64,000 bases of DNA from positions 124,001 to 188,000 of the forward strand of contig NZ_JNWK01000010.1 of assembly GCF_000716445.1 (NCBI RefSeq), in the 5' to 3' direction. The translations under genes were made by a program, and so were the position numbers. A model generated the notes under the pieces. It was not told the DNA's origin. It did not search any database and worked only from the letters and a program-made list of their open reading frames with translations. Below are positions 1-8,906 of this stretch, in pieces; positions within the stretch are counted from its first letter, which is position 1; each line of letters begins with the position of its first letter. The DNA comes from Streptomyces wedmorensis (GTDB lineage Bacteria > Actinomycetota > Actinomycetes > Streptomycetales > Streptomycetaceae).

Positions 1-360
<360 letters not shown>

Positions 361-379
361 CCGGGCCGGCCTCCCGGTA

Positions 380-913
380 TCAGGCCTGGTACTCGGTGAG
401 GTCGATGGCGTAGACCCGCAGGGGTACGCGGAAGACCGGGTGGTCGATCTCGCGCTCGGCGGTCATGCCGAGCTTGCCGATGACGTTCTCGGACGCCCGG
501 TCGCTGATGTGGGCGACGGCGACGACCCGGTCGAGCCCGCGGTCCTGGAGTGCGAACTCCAGGACCGCGTGGGCGGCCTCCGAGGCGTACCCCTGCCCCC
601 AGAACTGCCGGCCGAGCCGCCAGCTGATCTCCACCTCGGACATCAGCTCCGGCAGCGCGTCCGGCACGGACAGACCCGCGAGCCCGATCAGCTCGCCGGA
701 TCCGAGGAGCTCCACGGCGAAGACGCCGAAGCCCTCGTCGTCCCACTCCTCGTCGTACCGCTCGATGTCCTCGGCGGTCTCGTCCAGGTCCCGCACCGAG
801 CCGTCGCCGACCCACCTCATCACCTCGCGGTCCGCGTTGATCTCGGACAGGGGGACGAGGTCGTCGTCGCTCCAGGGCCGGAGGAGGAGACGGGGCGTAC
901 GAATTTCGGTCAT
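380..913 (-). CDS. GNAT family N-acetyltransferase (RimJ/RimL-like)
   Basis: This 177-residue protein begins [14 protein letters not shown], the classic RimJ/RimL-type GNAT opening. It contains the acetyl-CoA loop region [11 protein letters not shown] (about residues 105-118) and the late A-x-x-x-x-x-N-x-x-S-xx-x-x-K-L-G-M-type segment (here [10 protein letters not shown]). Such proteins acetylate N-terminal amines of proteins or small amines in the cytoplasm; the substrate is unknown. ATG at 913 was chosen because the domain starts exactly there; upstream in-frame sequence is low-complexity. It stands alone between a convergent neighbour and a same-strand PLP enzyme gene about 108 bases upstream. 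Confidence 0.85.
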   Translation of the reverse strand: MTEIRTPRLLLRPWSDDDLVPLSEINADREVMRWVGDGSVRDLDETAEDIERYDEEWDDEGFGVFAVELLGSGELIGLAGLSVPDALPELMSEVEISWRLGRQFWGQGYASEAAHAVLEFALQDRGLDRVVAVAHISDRASENVIGKLGMTAEREIDHPVFRVPLRVYAIDLTEYQA

Positions 914-963
914 GCCTCCATCCTGACGCACGCCCCGAGGCTCCCGAGCCACCGGCCCTGTCC

Positions 964-993
964 GGTCCGCCGGGACACGGTCCGCCGGGACAC
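964..993. repeat. 15-bp tandem duplication between two genes
   Basis: GGTCCGCCGGGACAC occurs twice head to tail (964-978 and 979-993). A small GGGCC/GGCCC inverted repeat follows at 994-1006. It lies downstream of the PLP enzyme gene and may help end its transcript. No other function is visible. Confidence 0.6.
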
Positions 994-1020
994 GGGCCGC
1001 CGGCCCTCCGGGGAGCCCGG

Positions 1021-1998
1021 TCAGGCCCCGGCGGGCGAACCGGTGAGATCGGACGGGTCGGTGTTGGCTCCGCAGAGGACGGCACAGACCTTCTCGCCCG
1101 GCTCCGGGCGGTAGGCGCCGGTCGTCGACCGGTCGTCCGTGGCGAGTGCGGCCAGTGCCGTGGCGGCGGCGTGCTCCACGGCGAGACGCCGGTCGTCCCA
1201 CAGGGCCCGGCGGACGCGGGTGATCTCGGTGTCGGTGACGAGGACGGAACGGACGCCGTCCTCCTGGGCGGCGCGCAGGGCGGTGGCGGAGACCCGGCGG
1301 GCGCCGAGGGAGTCGGCGGCGACCGAGTCGACGGTGACGTCGACGGGGTGTCCGGCGCGCAGGGCCGCGTCGAGGGCGCGGCATTTCTCGGGTTCGACGG
1401 CGACGGTACGGACTCCGTGGTGGCGGGCGGCGGTGGCGACGCCGGCGAACAGGCCGCCGCCGCCGACCGAGACGACGATCGTGTCGAGGCCCGGCACCGC
1501 CCGGAGGATCTCGTCCAGCAGGGTGCCGGCCCCGGCCGCGATGAGCGGGTGGTCGTACGCGTGGGAGGCCAGCGCGCCGGTCTCGGCGGCGAACGCCTCG
1601 CAGGCGGCGAGCGCCTCGGCGTACTCGGTCCCGACGAGGCGCACGTCGGCGCCGTACGAGAGGAGCTTGTCGGCCTTCACCTTGGGGGCGGTGGTCGGCA
1701 GGAAGACGGTGGCGGGGACTCCCTGCCGGCGGGCCGCCCAGGCACAGGCGAGGCCCGCGTTGCCTCCGGAGGCGATCGTGACGCCGGTGTCGGGGAGGGT
1801 GCCCGCCTCGCGGTGCGCGAGGAGGAAGTTCTGCGCCCCGCGGGCCTTGAAGGAGCCCGTGTGCTGCATGAGTTCCAGCGCGAGGTGGAGCTCGTACGGC
1901 TCGGCGCCCGCCTCCGGGCCCGCGACCGTGACGGGCCGGACGTGGCCGCCGATCCGGTCGGCCGCGGTCGTGATGTCGTCGTACCTGAGGGGGTGCAC
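1021..1998 (-). CDS. Threonine/serine dehydratase-type PLP-dependent enzyme
   Basis: A 325-residue fold-type II PLP enzyme. The Schiff-base lysine is in T-G-S-F-K-A-R-G-A (K51). The phosphate-binding loop is S-G-G-N-A-G (about residue 76), and a second glycine loop V-G-G-G-G-L-F-A-G lies near residue 168. This matches the threonine dehydratase / serine racemase / hydroxyaspartate ammonia-lyase group, which deaminates beta-hydroxy amino acids to keto acids. There is no C-terminal ACT domain, so it is a short catabolic type rather than feedback-regulated IlvA. GTG at 1998 was chosen because AGGAG sits six bases upstream. The exact substrate cannot be told from sequence. Confidence 0.85.
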   Translation of the reverse strand: MHPLRYDDITTAADRIGGHVRPVTVAGPEAGAEPYELHLALELMQHTGSFKARGAQNFLLAHREAGTLPDTGVTIASGGNAGLACAWAARRQGVPATVFLPTTAPKVKADKLLSYGADVRLVGTEYAEALAACEAFAAETGALASHAYDHPLIAAGAGTLLDEILRAVPGLDTIVVSVGGGGLFAGVATAARHHGVRTVAVEPEKCRALDAALRAGHPVDVTVDSVAADSLGARRVSATALRAAQEDGVRSVLVTDTEITRVRRALWDDRRLAVEHAAATALAALATDDRSTTGAYRPEPGEKVCAVLCGANTDPSDLTGSPAGA

Positions 1999-2178
1999 CT
2001 GATGCTCCTGGGGAGGCCGGGACGGGACGGTCGTACCGAGGATCCTCTCGCCCTCCCCCGGTCGCGTGAAGCCGGGGGCGACCGTTCCGGCCGGAAATCC
2101 TCGGAGGTCCGCGGGACGTCGGATAGCGTCCGGAGGACGCAGCGCCGGCGCCGCCGCGCGCCCTCCGAAAGGACACGC

Positions 2179-2622
2179 ATGCCCCTCGAAGGCGAGTACG
2201 AGCCCAGCCCGACGACGTGGGTGCGGAACCAGGTCGAGCTGTACGAGTCCTCCGGCGGGACGAAGGGCACGACCATGCGCGGTCTTCCCGTCGTCCTGGT
2301 GACGAACCTCGGCGCGAAGAGCGGCAAGCTTCGCAAGACCCCCCTCATGCGGGTGGAGCACGGGGGCGCCTACGCGCTCGTCGCGTCGAACGGCGGGGCG
2401 GTGAACCACCCCGTCTGGTTCCACAATCTGGTCGCCTCCCCCCACGTCGAGCTGCGCGACGGCCCCGACGTCTGGGACATGAAGGCCCGGCTGGTCACCG
2501 GCGAGGAGCGCCGCGTCTGGTGGGCGCGCGCCGTCGAGGCGTTCCCCGACTACGCCGACTACCAGCGCAAGACCGACCGCGAGATCCCCCTGTTCGTGGT
2601 CGAACCGGTCGGCCGCGCGTAG
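2179..2622 (+). CDS. Nitroreductase/deazaflavin-dependent oxidoreductase (Ddn family)
   Basis: This 147-residue protein carries the family signature [16 protein letters not shown] (about residues 42-57), then S-N-G-G, W-F-H-N-L, and a C-terminal W-W-x-R-A region with Y-x-x-Y-Q-x-K-T-x-R-E-I-P. These features define the actinobacterial F420H2-dependent (Ddn-like, split-barrel) family. Members reduce quinones and other small molecules with deazaflavin. The start is ATG after a GAAAGGA-type ribosome site. It is divergent from the PLP enzyme gene and convergent with the aldolase gene, so it is probably monocistronic. The physiological substrate is unknown. Confidence 0.85.
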   Translation: MPLEGEYEPSPTTWVRNQVELYESSGGTKGTTMRGLPVVLVTNLGAKSGKLRKTPLMRVEHGGAYALVASNGGAVNHPVWFHNLVASPHVELRDGPDVWDMKARLVTGEERRVWWARAVEAFPDYADYQRKTDREIPLFVVEPVGRA

Positions 2623-2655
2623 CCGGTGCCCGCCCGAGGTGCGTACGCGGCGCCG

Positions 2656-3492
2656 TCAGGACGGGGCCAGCACCGTGAGGAGGTGCGCCACCTCGTGGGC
2701 CACGGCGGCGCGGGCGGGGGTCAGGTAGTGGCGGGGGTCGACGGCCGCAAGGTGGTCGGCGAGATGGGTTCGGACGGCCAGGGTGAAGGCCTTGTTGAGG
2801 TGTGTGGAGACGTTCACCTTGGTCATGCCGGCGGCGATCGCGGCGACGAGGTCCCGGTCCGGTACGCCTGAGGACCCGTGCAGCACGAGTGGGGTGTCGA
2901 CGGCGGCCCGCAGACGGACGATCAGGTCGAAGTCGAGGACCGCGTCCCTGGTCAGCATCTGGTGGGCGCTGCCGACCGCGACGGCGAGGGCGTCGACGCC
3001 GGTGGCCGCGACGAAGGCGCGGGCCTCGTCGGGGTCCGTCCGGACGCCCGGGGTGTGGGCGCCGCCCTTGCCGCCGACCTCGCCGAGCTCGGCCTCCACC
3101 CAGACGCCGTGCCGGTGGCAGTGCTCCACGACCTCGCGGGTCGCCGCGACGTTCTCCGCGTAGGGGAGTTTCGAGGCGTCGAACATGACGGAGCCCAGAC
3201 CGAGTCCGACGGCCTCGCGGACGAGGTCGACGTTCTCGGCGTGGTCGAGGTGGACGGCGACCGGGGTCTTGGCGGCGCGGGCGATCGCCAGCGAGGCGAG
3301 CGCGACCGGCTCCAGTGCGCCGTGGTAGCGGACGGTGTTCTCGCTGATCTGGAGGATCACGGGCCGGTCGGCGCTCGCGGCGCCGGTCACGATGGCCTCG
3401 GCGTGTTCGAGCTGGAGGACGTTGAACGCCCCCACGCCCGTGCCCGCGGCGCGGGCGCGGCGGACGATCTCGTCGGTGGGCGTCAGCGGCAT
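2656..3492 (-). CDS. Class II fructose/tagatose-bisphosphate aldolase family protein
   Basis: A 278-residue class II (metal-dependent) aldolase. H-L-D-H-A (residues 81-85) supplies the catalytic Asp and a zinc His. The motif M-F-D-A-S-K-L-P-Y-A-E-N, the glutamate-rich E-A-E-L-G-E-V-G-G-K loop, V-G-S-A-H and L-H-G-S-S-G-V complete the active site and the phosphate/monovalent-ion site. It resembles the GatY/KbaY tagatose-1,6-bisphosphate group more than glycolytic Fba, consistent with its operon partner, an AgaS-like SIS isomerase gene starting 39 bases upstream. It probably cleaves a ketose 1,6-bisphosphate to DHAP and glyceraldehyde-3-phosphate in amino-sugar or galactitol-type catabolism. 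The exact sugar is inference. Confidence 0.87.
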   Translation of the reverse strand: MPLTPTDEIVRRARAAGTGVGAFNVLQLEHAEAIVTGAASADRPVILQISENTVRYHGALEPVALASLAIARAAKTPVAVHLDHAENVDLVREAVGLGLGSVMFDASKLPYAENVAATREVVEHCHRHGVWVEAELGEVGGKGGAHTPGVRTDPDEARAFVAATGVDALAVAVGSAHQMLTRDAVLDFDLIVRLRAAVDTPLVLHGSSGVPDRDLVAAIAAGMTKVNVSTHLNKAFTLAVRTHLADHLAAVDPRHYLTPARAAVAHEVAHLLTVLAPS

Positions 3493-3531
3493 GGTCCTGC
3501 TCCCGGGGTGCGAACGGTCATGGGGCGGCGG

Positions 3532-4455
3532 TCAGGCATGGGCGTCGGAGAGGACCACGGAGCGGGTCAGGTTGCGGGGGGTGTCGGGGTTGAGGCCCTG
3601 GGCCTCGGCGACGGCCACCGCGAGGCGCTGGGCCCGGACGAGGTCGGCCATCGGGTCGAGGTCGCTCTCGGCGAGGGTGCCGCCGACCTTGCGCACGTCG
3701 TCCGCGAGTCCGGCGGGCAGCTCTCCGAAGCCCCAGGCCACCCGGCCCGGTCCGGTGATGCTGATGGGGCCGTGGCGGTACTCCATGGCGGGGTAGGCCT
3801 CCGTCCAGGCGCCCGCCGCCTCGCGCATCTTCAGTCCGGCCTCCAGGGCGAGCCCGTAGGTCCAGCCGCGGCCGAGGAAGGTGAACTGCTCGGCGGTGAG
3901 GACCTCTTCGGCGAGGGGGGACGCGAGGGCCTGCTCGGCGTCCCGTGCGGCCTCCTCCACGGTGGCGACGCCGTCGGGCAGCGCTTCCTCCGCCTCCAGG
4001 TGCGCGCGGAACAGGGCGAGTGCCGTGGTCGCGAAGCGGGTCTGGACGACGGACTCCTCGTCGGCGAAGTCCAGTACGGCGACCTCGTCGGCGAGGTCCA
4101 TCACCGGGGTCGTGGGGTCTGCCGTGACCGCGCCGGTGGGGACGGTGCCGCGCAGGCGGGTCAGGACGGCGAGGACCTCGCTTGTGGTGCCGGAGCGGGT
4201 GATGGCAACGACCCGGTCGTAGCGGCGGCCGTAGGGGAACTCCGAGGCCGCGAAGGCGTCGGTCTCGCCGTGCCCGCCGGACTCGCGCAGCTCCGCGTAG
4301 GCCAGGGCCATGAACCAGGAGGTGCCGCAGCCGATCACCGCGACCCGCTCCCCCCGTCGCGGCAGGGCCGCGGAGTGCTGCGGCAGGGTACGGGCCGCCT
4401 GGCGCCAGGTCGTCGGCTGGGAGGCGATCTCCAGGGCGGTGCGGGTGGTGGTCAT
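3532..4455 (-). CDS. SIS-domain sugar isomerase/deaminase (AgaS-like)
   Basis: A 307-residue protein with two SIS (sugar isomerase) folds. I-G-C-G-T-S-W (about residues 40-46) and A-I-T-R-S-G-T-T-S-E (about 83-92) form the first sugar-phosphate site. The second half has F-L-G-R-G-W-T-Y-G-L-A-L-E-A-G-L-K-x-x-E and Y-R-H-G-P, as in AgaS/GlmS-type isomerases. There is no glutaminase domain, so it is catabolic. It probably deaminates or isomerises an amino-sugar phosphate feeding the aldolase encoded just downstream. ATG at 4455 was chosen over an upstream ATG because AGGAGA lies five bases before it. The pair is divergent from a DeoR repressor gene that likely controls it. Confidence 0.83.
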   Translation of the reverse strand: MTTTRTALEIASQPTTWRQAARTLPQHSAALPRRGERVAVIGCGTSWFMALAYAELRESGGHGETDAFAASEFPYGRRYDRVVAITRSGTTSEVLAVLTRLRGTVPTGAVTADPTTPVMDLADEVAVLDFADEESVVQTRFATTALALFRAHLEAEEALPDGVATVEEAARDAEQALASPLAEEVLTAEQFTFLGRGWTYGLALEAGLKMREAAGAWTEAYPAMEYRHGPISITGPGRVAWGFGELPAGLADDVRKVGGTLAESDLDPMADLVRAQRLAVAVAEAQGLNPDTPRNLTRSVVLSDAHA

Positions 4456-4480
4456 ACGACTCTCCTTGCAAGAAGCGTGC

Positions 4481-4502
4481 GCAATCATGAGCGATATTGC
4501 TC
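4481..4502. promoter_or_regulatory. Candidate DeoR operator (overlapping inverted repeats)
   Basis: In the 145-base gap between the SIS gene and the divergent DeoR gene are GCAAT (4481-4485) paired with ATTGC (4496-4500), and overlapping GAGCGAT/ATTGCTC (4489-4502, one mismatch). The AT-rich patch stands out in GC-rich DNA and lies 26-47 bases upstream of the isomerase start, where a repressor would block transcription. Assignment to the neighbouring DeoR protein is inference. Confidence 0.4.
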
Positions 4503-4560
4503 GAAGTCAAGGGCATTCAAACAGAAACATGCACCGTCCACCAGGTCCGGCGCGCCCCGA

Positions 4561-4573
4561 CCGATAGAATCGG
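4561..4573 (+). promoter_or_regulatory. Candidate -10 box and autoregulatory palindrome of the deoR-type gene
   Basis: CCGAT-AGA-ATCGG is a perfect 5-bp-arm palindrome containing a TAGAAT -10-like hexamer (4565-4570). It lies 28 bases before the DeoR-family start codon. A site inside the -10 region would suit autorepression. No convincing -35 hexamer is seen. Confidence 0.4.
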
Positions 4574-4600
4574 ACGCGCACGAGCGGGAGGGAGGGACGC

Positions 4601-5413
4601 ATGCCCAAACACGAACGGTGGAACACGCTCCTTGAGCTGCTGGCGACCTCGGGAAAGGTCGAGGTCGAGGAGGCGGCGACCGCACTGGACGTCTCCGCGG
4701 CCACGATCCGCCGCGACCTCGACGAGCTCGCCGAGCAGCAGTTGCTGATACGGACGCGGGGCGGGGCGGTGGCACACGGCGTGTCGCACGAGCTGCCACT
4801 GCGGTACAAGTCGAAGCGGCACGCGCCGGAGAAGCGACGGATCGCGGAGGCCGCGGCCGATCTCGTCGCGCCGGGCGACGTGGTCGGACTCAACGGGGGC
4901 ACGACGACGACGGAGGTGGCCCGCACCCTGGCGCTCCGGTTCGCGAGCGGCCGGGTCGAGGCGCCCGCCTCCCCGGGAGCGGCGTCCGGAAGCCCCGCCC
5001 TGACCGTGGTGACCAACGCGCTCAACATCGCGGGCGAGCTCGCGGTGCGACCGCAGATCAAGATCGTCGCCACCGGCGGAGTGGCACGCCCCCAGACGTA
5101 CGAACTGGTCGGCCCGCTGACGGCCGGGGTGCTCGGCGAGGTCGTGCTCGACGTGGTGGTCCTGGGGGTCGACGGCGTCGACTCGGCGCTCGGCGTGATG
5201 GCCCACCAGGAGGACGAGGCGAACATCAGCCGGCTCTTCGCCGAGCGGGCGAGCCGGGTCGTCGTGGTGACCGACTCCTCGAAGATGGGTCGCCGCGCGT
5301 TCGCCCGGATCTGTGGTCTGGACCGGATCGACGTCCTGGTGACGGACACCGGCATCGCACCGGAGACGGTCGCCCAGCTCACCGAGGCCGGCGTGAAGGT
5401 GGTCACCGTCTGA
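4601..5413 (+). CDS. DeoR/GlpR family transcriptional repressor of sugar metabolism
   Basis: 270 residues. The N-terminal winged helix-turn-helix reads V-E-V-E-E-A-A-T-A-L-D-V-S-A-A-T-I-R-R-D-L-D-E-L (about residues 20-43), followed by R-T-R-G-G-A-V, the diagnostic DeoR wing. The C-terminal DeoRC sensor fold has the sugar-phosphate-binding L-N-G-G-T-T-T-T-E-V (about 86-95) and D-S-S-K-M-G-R-R-A-F near the end. Family members are relieved by phosphorylated sugars. The divergent position next to the SIS isomerase and aldolase genes indicates that it represses them. A GGAGGGAGGGA ribosome site precedes the ATG. An internal Gly/Ala/Pro-rich stretch near residues 118-130 is an unusual small insertion. 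Confidence 0.88.
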   Translation: MPKHERWNTLLELLATSGKVEVEEAATALDVSAATIRRDLDELAEQQLLIRTRGGAVAHGVSHELPLRYKSKRHAPEKRRIAEAAADLVAPGDVVGLNGGTTTTEVARTLALRFASGRVEAPASPGAASGSPALTVVTNALNIAGELAVRPQIKIVATGGVARPQTYELVGPLTAGVLGEVVLDVVVLGVDGVDSALGVMAHQEDEANISRLFAERASRVVVVTDSSKMGRRAFARICGLDRIDVLVTDTGIAPETVAQLTEAGVKVVTV

Positions 5414-5417
5414 CGCC

Positions 5418-5439
5418 ATTGGTCCACGGCCGGACCAAT
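5418..5439. terminator. Perfect inverted repeat just after the deoR stop codon
   Basis: ATTGGTCC (5418-5425) and GGACCAAT (5432-5439) form a perfect 8-bp stem with a 6-base loop, five bases after the stop codon. The position suits a transcript end. The TGGTC/GACCA arms also resemble GntR-type operators, but the spacing is wrong for a DasR dre site. Confidence 0.45.
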
Positions 5440-5571
5440 CAAGCCCCGGGATTCCCTGGACTCGGGCTGTTAACCCGCTAATTACGGCACAGCCGTATAC
5501 CTTTAAGCTCGGCTCCCCCATCATGTCTCCGACGTGCCCGCCGGGGCACACCGTGACACGAGAGGCGGGGC

Positions 5572-7596
5572 ATGATTCCCATCAGCCGCAGGGGGTTCGT
5601 CGGCATCGGCGCGGGGCTCGTGGCGGGTGCGGCGCTGCCGCCGGTGCCGGCGTCCGCCGCCGCGACGGCGGCCACCGGCACCCTCACCGACGTCAAGCAC
5701 GTGGTGATCCTCATGCAGGAGAACCGCAGCTTCGACCACTACTTCGGCACCCTGCGCGGCGTCCGCGGCTTCGGCGACCGCGCCGCGGGCAACCTGCCGG
5801 GCGGCTGGGGCATGTTCAACCAGCCCAACTGGGGCGGGCGCCACTACCCCTGGAAACTGAGCGACACCCCGCCCGCCGGCGGCGTCGACGGCGAGACCCT
5901 CGCGCAGTGCAACGGCGACCTGCCGCACAGCTGGACCTCGCAGCACGCCGCCTGGAACAAGGGGCGCCTCGACAACTGGGTCACAGGCGTGGGCAACACC
6001 CGGACCCTCGGCCACCTGGACCGCGGGGACATCCCGTTCCACCACGCGCTCGCCGACCACTACACGATCTGCGACGCGTACTTCTGCTCGGCGCTCAGCG
6101 CCACCGGCCCCAACCGCACGTTCCTCTGGAGCGGGAAGATCGACGCCTCCAGCAAGGACGGCGGCGACGAGTCGGGCCTGACCTGGGAGACGTACGCCGA
6201 GGCGCTCCAGCGCGCCGGAGTGAGCTGGAAGGTCTACCAGAACGCCCAGGACAACTACGGCGACAACGGCCTCGCGTACTTCAAGAGGTTCACCGACGCG
6301 CGGCCCGGGGACCCGCTGTACGACCGGGGCATGGGTTCGGTCCCCAAGGTCACCGGCTCCACTCCGGACGACATCGCCGCGGCGATCCGCGCCGACGTCG
6401 TCGCGGGCACGCTGCCGCAGGTGTCGTGGGTGGTCGCGAGCGAGGCGTTCTCGGAGCACCCCTACGCGCCGCCCGGGGACGGCGCGCACTTCGTCGACCT
6501 CGTCTACCGCGCCCTCGCGGCCGACGCCGAGGTCTTCGACTCGACGGTGCTCTTCCTCAACTACGACGAGAACGACGGCTTCTTCGACCACGTGCCGCCG
6601 CCGGTCGCCCCGCCGGGGACGCCGGGCGAGTACCTGGACGGCGCGCCGATCGGCCTGGGCTTCCGCGTCCCGATGATTGTCATGTCCCCGTGGACCCGGG
6701 GCGGCTGGGTGAGTTCCGAGGTCTTCGACCACACCTCCGTGCTGCGCTTCATGGAGACCTGGACGGCGGCCCTCGGAACACCGGCCGCCTGCCCCAACAT
6801 CAGCGCCTGGCGCAGGAAGGTGACGGGCGATCTGACCGGCGTCTTCGACTTCGCCCACCCGGTGTACGGGGTGCCGGCCGGCCTTCCCTCCACGGCGAAG
6901 GTGATCGGTCAGGCCACCTGCGGCCCGCTGCCGAATCCGGCACCGCAGAACAACGCCCTCCCCGCACAGGAGTCCGGCACCCGCCCGGCACGCGCCGTGC
7001 CGTACCAGGTGAACGGCAACCTCGACCGGTTCGAGTTCGGCGCCGCGGGCAAGATCCTGGCCTGGTTCTCGATGACGAACCAGGGCGCGGAGGCCAAGCG
7101 CGCAGCCCACTTCTCGATCCATCCGCACCAGTACCGCGACACGGCCGCCTGGCAGTACACCGTCGACCCGGGCGGCACGGCCTCGGACTACTTCAACATC
7201 GGCCTCGGCTCGGGCTCCGGCAAGTACGACATCTCGATGATGGGCCCCAACCGCTTCCTGCGGCGCTTCATCGGCGACGCCTCCAAGGCGGGCAAGGCCG
7301 TGGAGGTGGCGGCCCGGTTCGCGACCGAGCCGGGGACGGGCAGGACGGCGCTGTGGTTCAAGATGACCAACGCCTCGGGCGGTCCGGTCACCTTCACCGT
7401 CCGCTCGAACGCCTACCGCTCGGACGGGCCGTGGACGTACACGGTGCCGGCGAACTCCAGCCGTGAGGACTTCTTCAACGCGGTGGCCTACCAGGGCGGC
7501 TGGTACGACTTCACCGTCCTGGCCGACATCGACGGGACCTGGTCGCGGCGGTACACCGGCCACATCGAGACCGGGGCGCCGAGCGTCACCGGCTGA
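5572..7596 (+). CDS. Tat-exported phosphocholine-specific phospholipase C
   Basis: 674 residues. The N-terminus M-I-P-I-S-R-R-G-F-V-G-I-G-A-G is a twin-arginine (S-R-R-G-F) signal ending near A-S-A-A-A. The catalytic domain has the acid phosphatase/PLC opening V-V-I-L-M-Q-E-N-R-S-F-D-H-Y-F-G (about residues 44-58), then Y-D-E-N-D-G-F-F-D-H-V, D-H-T-S-V-L-R-F-M-E and P-N-R-T. Two beta-rich DUF756-type repeats fill the last 200 residues. The enzyme cleaves phosphatidylcholine or sphingomyelin outside the cell, releasing phosphocholine. Length and order match the PlcN/PlcH-like family. It is probably monocistronic, with a strong terminator downstream. An A/T-rich stretch at 5465-5512 holds its promoter; a single GTTAACC (5469-5475) is only weakly like a PhoP repeat. 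Confidence 0.92.
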   Translation: MIPISRRGFVGIGAGLVAGAALPPVPASAAATAATGTLTDVKHVVILMQENRSFDHYFGTLRGVRGFGDRAAGNLPGGWGMFNQPNWGGRHYPWKLSDTPPAGGVDGETLAQCNGDLPHSWTSQHAAWNKGRLDNWVTGVGNTRTLGHLDRGDIPFHHALADHYTICDAYFCSALSATGPNRTFLWSGKIDASSKDGGDESGLTWETYAEALQRAGVSWKVYQNAQDNYGDNGLAYFKRFTDARPGDPLYDRGMGSVPKVTGSTPDDIAAAIRADVVAGTLPQVSWVVASEAFSEHPYAPPGDGAHFVDLVYRALAADAEVFDSTVLFLNYDENDGFFDHVPPPVAPPGTPGEYLDGAPIGLGFRVPMIVMSPWTRGGWVSSEVFDHTSVLRFMETWTAALGTPAACPNISAWRRKVTGDLTGVFDFAHPVYGVPAGLPSTAKVIGQATCGPLPNPAPQNNALPAQESGTRPARAVPYQVNGNLDRFEFGAAGKILAWFSMTNQGAEAKRAAHFSIHPHQYRDTAAWQYTVDPGGTASDYFNIGLGSGSGKYDISMMGPNRFLRRFIGDASKAGKAVEVAARFATEPGTGRTALWFKMTNASGGPVTFTVRSNAYRSDGPWTYTVPANSSREDFFNAVAYQGGWYDFTVLADIDGTWSRRYTGHIETGAPSVTG

Positions 7597-7610
7597 CCCG
7601 CTCCCGCGTG

Positions 7611-7642
7611 CGCCGGGCGGCCCCTCGGGGCGCCGCCCGGCG
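7611..7642 (+). terminator. Hairpin terminator after the phospholipase gene
   Basis: CGCCGGGCGGC (7611-7621) pairs perfectly with GCCGCCCGGCG (7632-7642) around a 10-base loop, 14 bases past the stop codon. No T tract follows, which is usual in Streptomyces. A patch rich in alternating purine-pyrimidine CG/TA steps (7642-7700) follows. Confidence 0.7.
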
Positions 7643-7722
7643 TACGTGCGTGCGTCCGCGCACGCGGGCGCAGCACGTACGCGGACGCGCGTGCACGCGG
7701 CCGAGGCGGACGTACGCGGCCG

Positions 7723-8376
7723 TCAGCGGCCCGCCTGCGCGGCCCGGTGGATGGTGGCGTCGAGGAGGGCCACGGCGTCATCGGCCGTACGGCCGGGGGC
7801 CCGGTTCCACGGTCCGATCAGGTCGCACCACCCCCGCGATCTGAGCTCGGTCATGATCCACGCCGCCGCCTCGTTCATGGTGTCCGCGCTGCCGTGGCCG
7901 AGACGGTGCGCGGCGAGCAGGGCGCCGCACACACAGCGCGCCCCCCGCCTGTCGCGCAGCTTGTACGGGGCGTTCTGCCAGCCCCACTCCGTCAGCACGA
8001 GACGGGCGTAGCCGAGGTGGACCGACGGGCGCAGGTCGGCGCTGCCGATGCGGCGCCAGGCGTGCAGACGGTCCGGGAGTACGGCTCCGATGCGGCCCGG
8101 CAGACGGCGCTCGGCGGGGAGGGGCGGCGGCAGCGCGTCGAGCGCGTCGGCCACGAGTCTCTCCACCGGCACGGTGAGCAGGTCGCGCCAGCTCTCCGCC
8201 CCTGGCTGCGGGCCGTCGGGAGCGAGGGGTACGCCGGGAGCGAAGGGTGCGTCGGGAGCGAGAGGTGCGTCGGTGGTCCAGTCGGTGACGATCCGCTGCC
8301 AGGTGGCGCTTTCGTACAGCGCGGCGGCCTCGCGGTCGACGGTGTCGGGGGTGGGCAGGGAGAGGACGGGCGGCAT
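7723..8376 (-). CDS. DUF6197-like protein of unknown function
   Basis: A 217-residue soluble protein. Its C-terminal half has R-C-V-C-G-A-L-L-A-A-H (about residues 149-159), a helical middle, and an ending P-W-N-R-A-P-G-R-T-A-D-D-A-V-A-L-L-D-A-T-I. This resembles the actinobacterial DUF6197 pattern, where a C-x-x-G-A-L region is followed by W-N-D-x-P-G-R-T-A. The N-terminal half is Pro/Ala-rich with a run of P-L-A-P-D-x-P repeats and may be disordered. ATG at 8376 was chosen for its AGGAG seven bases upstream; an ATG ten codons earlier lacks a ribosome site. No function is known. It is divergent from the LysM gene's long leader. Confidence 0.6.
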   Translation of the reverse strand: MPPVLSLPTPDTVDREAAALYESATWQRIVTDWTTDAPLAPDAPFAPGVPLAPDGPQPGAESWRDLLTVPVERLVADALDALPPPLPAERRLPGRIGAVLPDRLHAWRRIGSADLRPSVHLGYARLVLTEWGWQNAPYKLRDRRGARCVCGALLAAHRLGHGSADTMNEAAAWIMTELRSRGWCDLIGPWNRAPGRTADDAVALLDATIHRAAQAGR

Positions 8377-8720
8377 CCGGCGGCTCCTCGGTCGGGGTGG
8401 CTCCATCTTTCAGGATGAATGTCGGTTTTGCGACTTTTGCCCTTGAGTGCACACCCGCCAGTCGAGGTCTTTTCCGCCCACTTCCCCATTAACAGAATTA
8501 CAGTGCATATTCGGACATTAAGCACCTGGTGACGCGACTCACTTTCCCGGCCCCGACCCGGTGATCCACACCCCGCGAGCCATGGGACACACGGAAGTTC
8601 AAGAGGCCGGAGGACCGGCCGATCTTGAATTCACCGAATTCCGTGATCCTTTCGCCACGCCACGGGCCGCCGTCCTCTTGTTATCCGTCGCATTGCTGGC
8701 CTACGGTCACCTCCATTCGA
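8377..8720. other. Divergent intergenic region upstream of the riboswitch
   Basis: This 344-base stretch is less GC-rich than its surroundings (for example 8401-8540 and 8620-8720). It must hold the promoters of the leftward DUF6197-like gene and of the rightward riboswitch-controlled LysM gene. Open frames here lack ribosome sites and coding-type codon bias, so no gene is called. I could not pick a single convincing promoter. Confidence 0.5.
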
Positions 8721-8900
8721 GTGGATCGCCGAATCCTGCCACCGCTCGAAATACCTCCCTTTTCACCCGACGGCAGGAGCGGGGGACCCACGAATACGCC
8801 GGCCCGGAAATCCGGAACGGCTCGGGGTGCAGCCGCGTGCGCGCGGCCGGACACCTCCCGTCCGAACCCGACAGCTCACCCCGCAGGCGCCGGAGAGGAA
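8721..8900 (+). ncRNA. ydaO/yuaA-type c-di-AMP riboswitch
   Basis: The leader of the LysM gene carries the conserved blocks of this riboswitch in order. They are CGCCGAATCCTGCC (8727-8740), GGCAGGAGCGGGGGACCC (8772-8789), GGGGTG (8824-8829), CCGAACCCGACAGCTCACC (8862-8880) and the closing GCAGGCGC plus GAGAGG (8883-8898). CGCC at 8727 can pair with GGCG at 8886 as helix P1. In Streptomyces this element is known upstream of wall-remodelling LysM, Rpf and NlpC genes and lowers their expression when c-di-AMP binds. The ribosome site GAGAGGAA lies at its 3' edge. Outer boundaries are approximate. Confidence 0.88.
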
Positions 8901-8906
8901 TCCGTC

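Noticed and set aside
380..2176. A 598-codon minus-strand open frame joining the GNAT gene to upstream sequence
   Set aside because: Only the last 177 codons encode a real protein. The upstream part is an Arg/Gly/Pro-rich out-of-frame reading of the PLP enzyme gene.
5418..5439. Possible DasR (dre) site
   Set aside because: The TGGTCC/GGACCA arms are separated by six bases; a dre site is a continuous 16-bp palindrome. It is better read as a stem-loop after the stop codon.
5469..5501. Possible PhoP box before the phospholipase gene
   Set aside because: Only one GTTAACC-like unit is seen and the following 11-bp-spaced units do not match.
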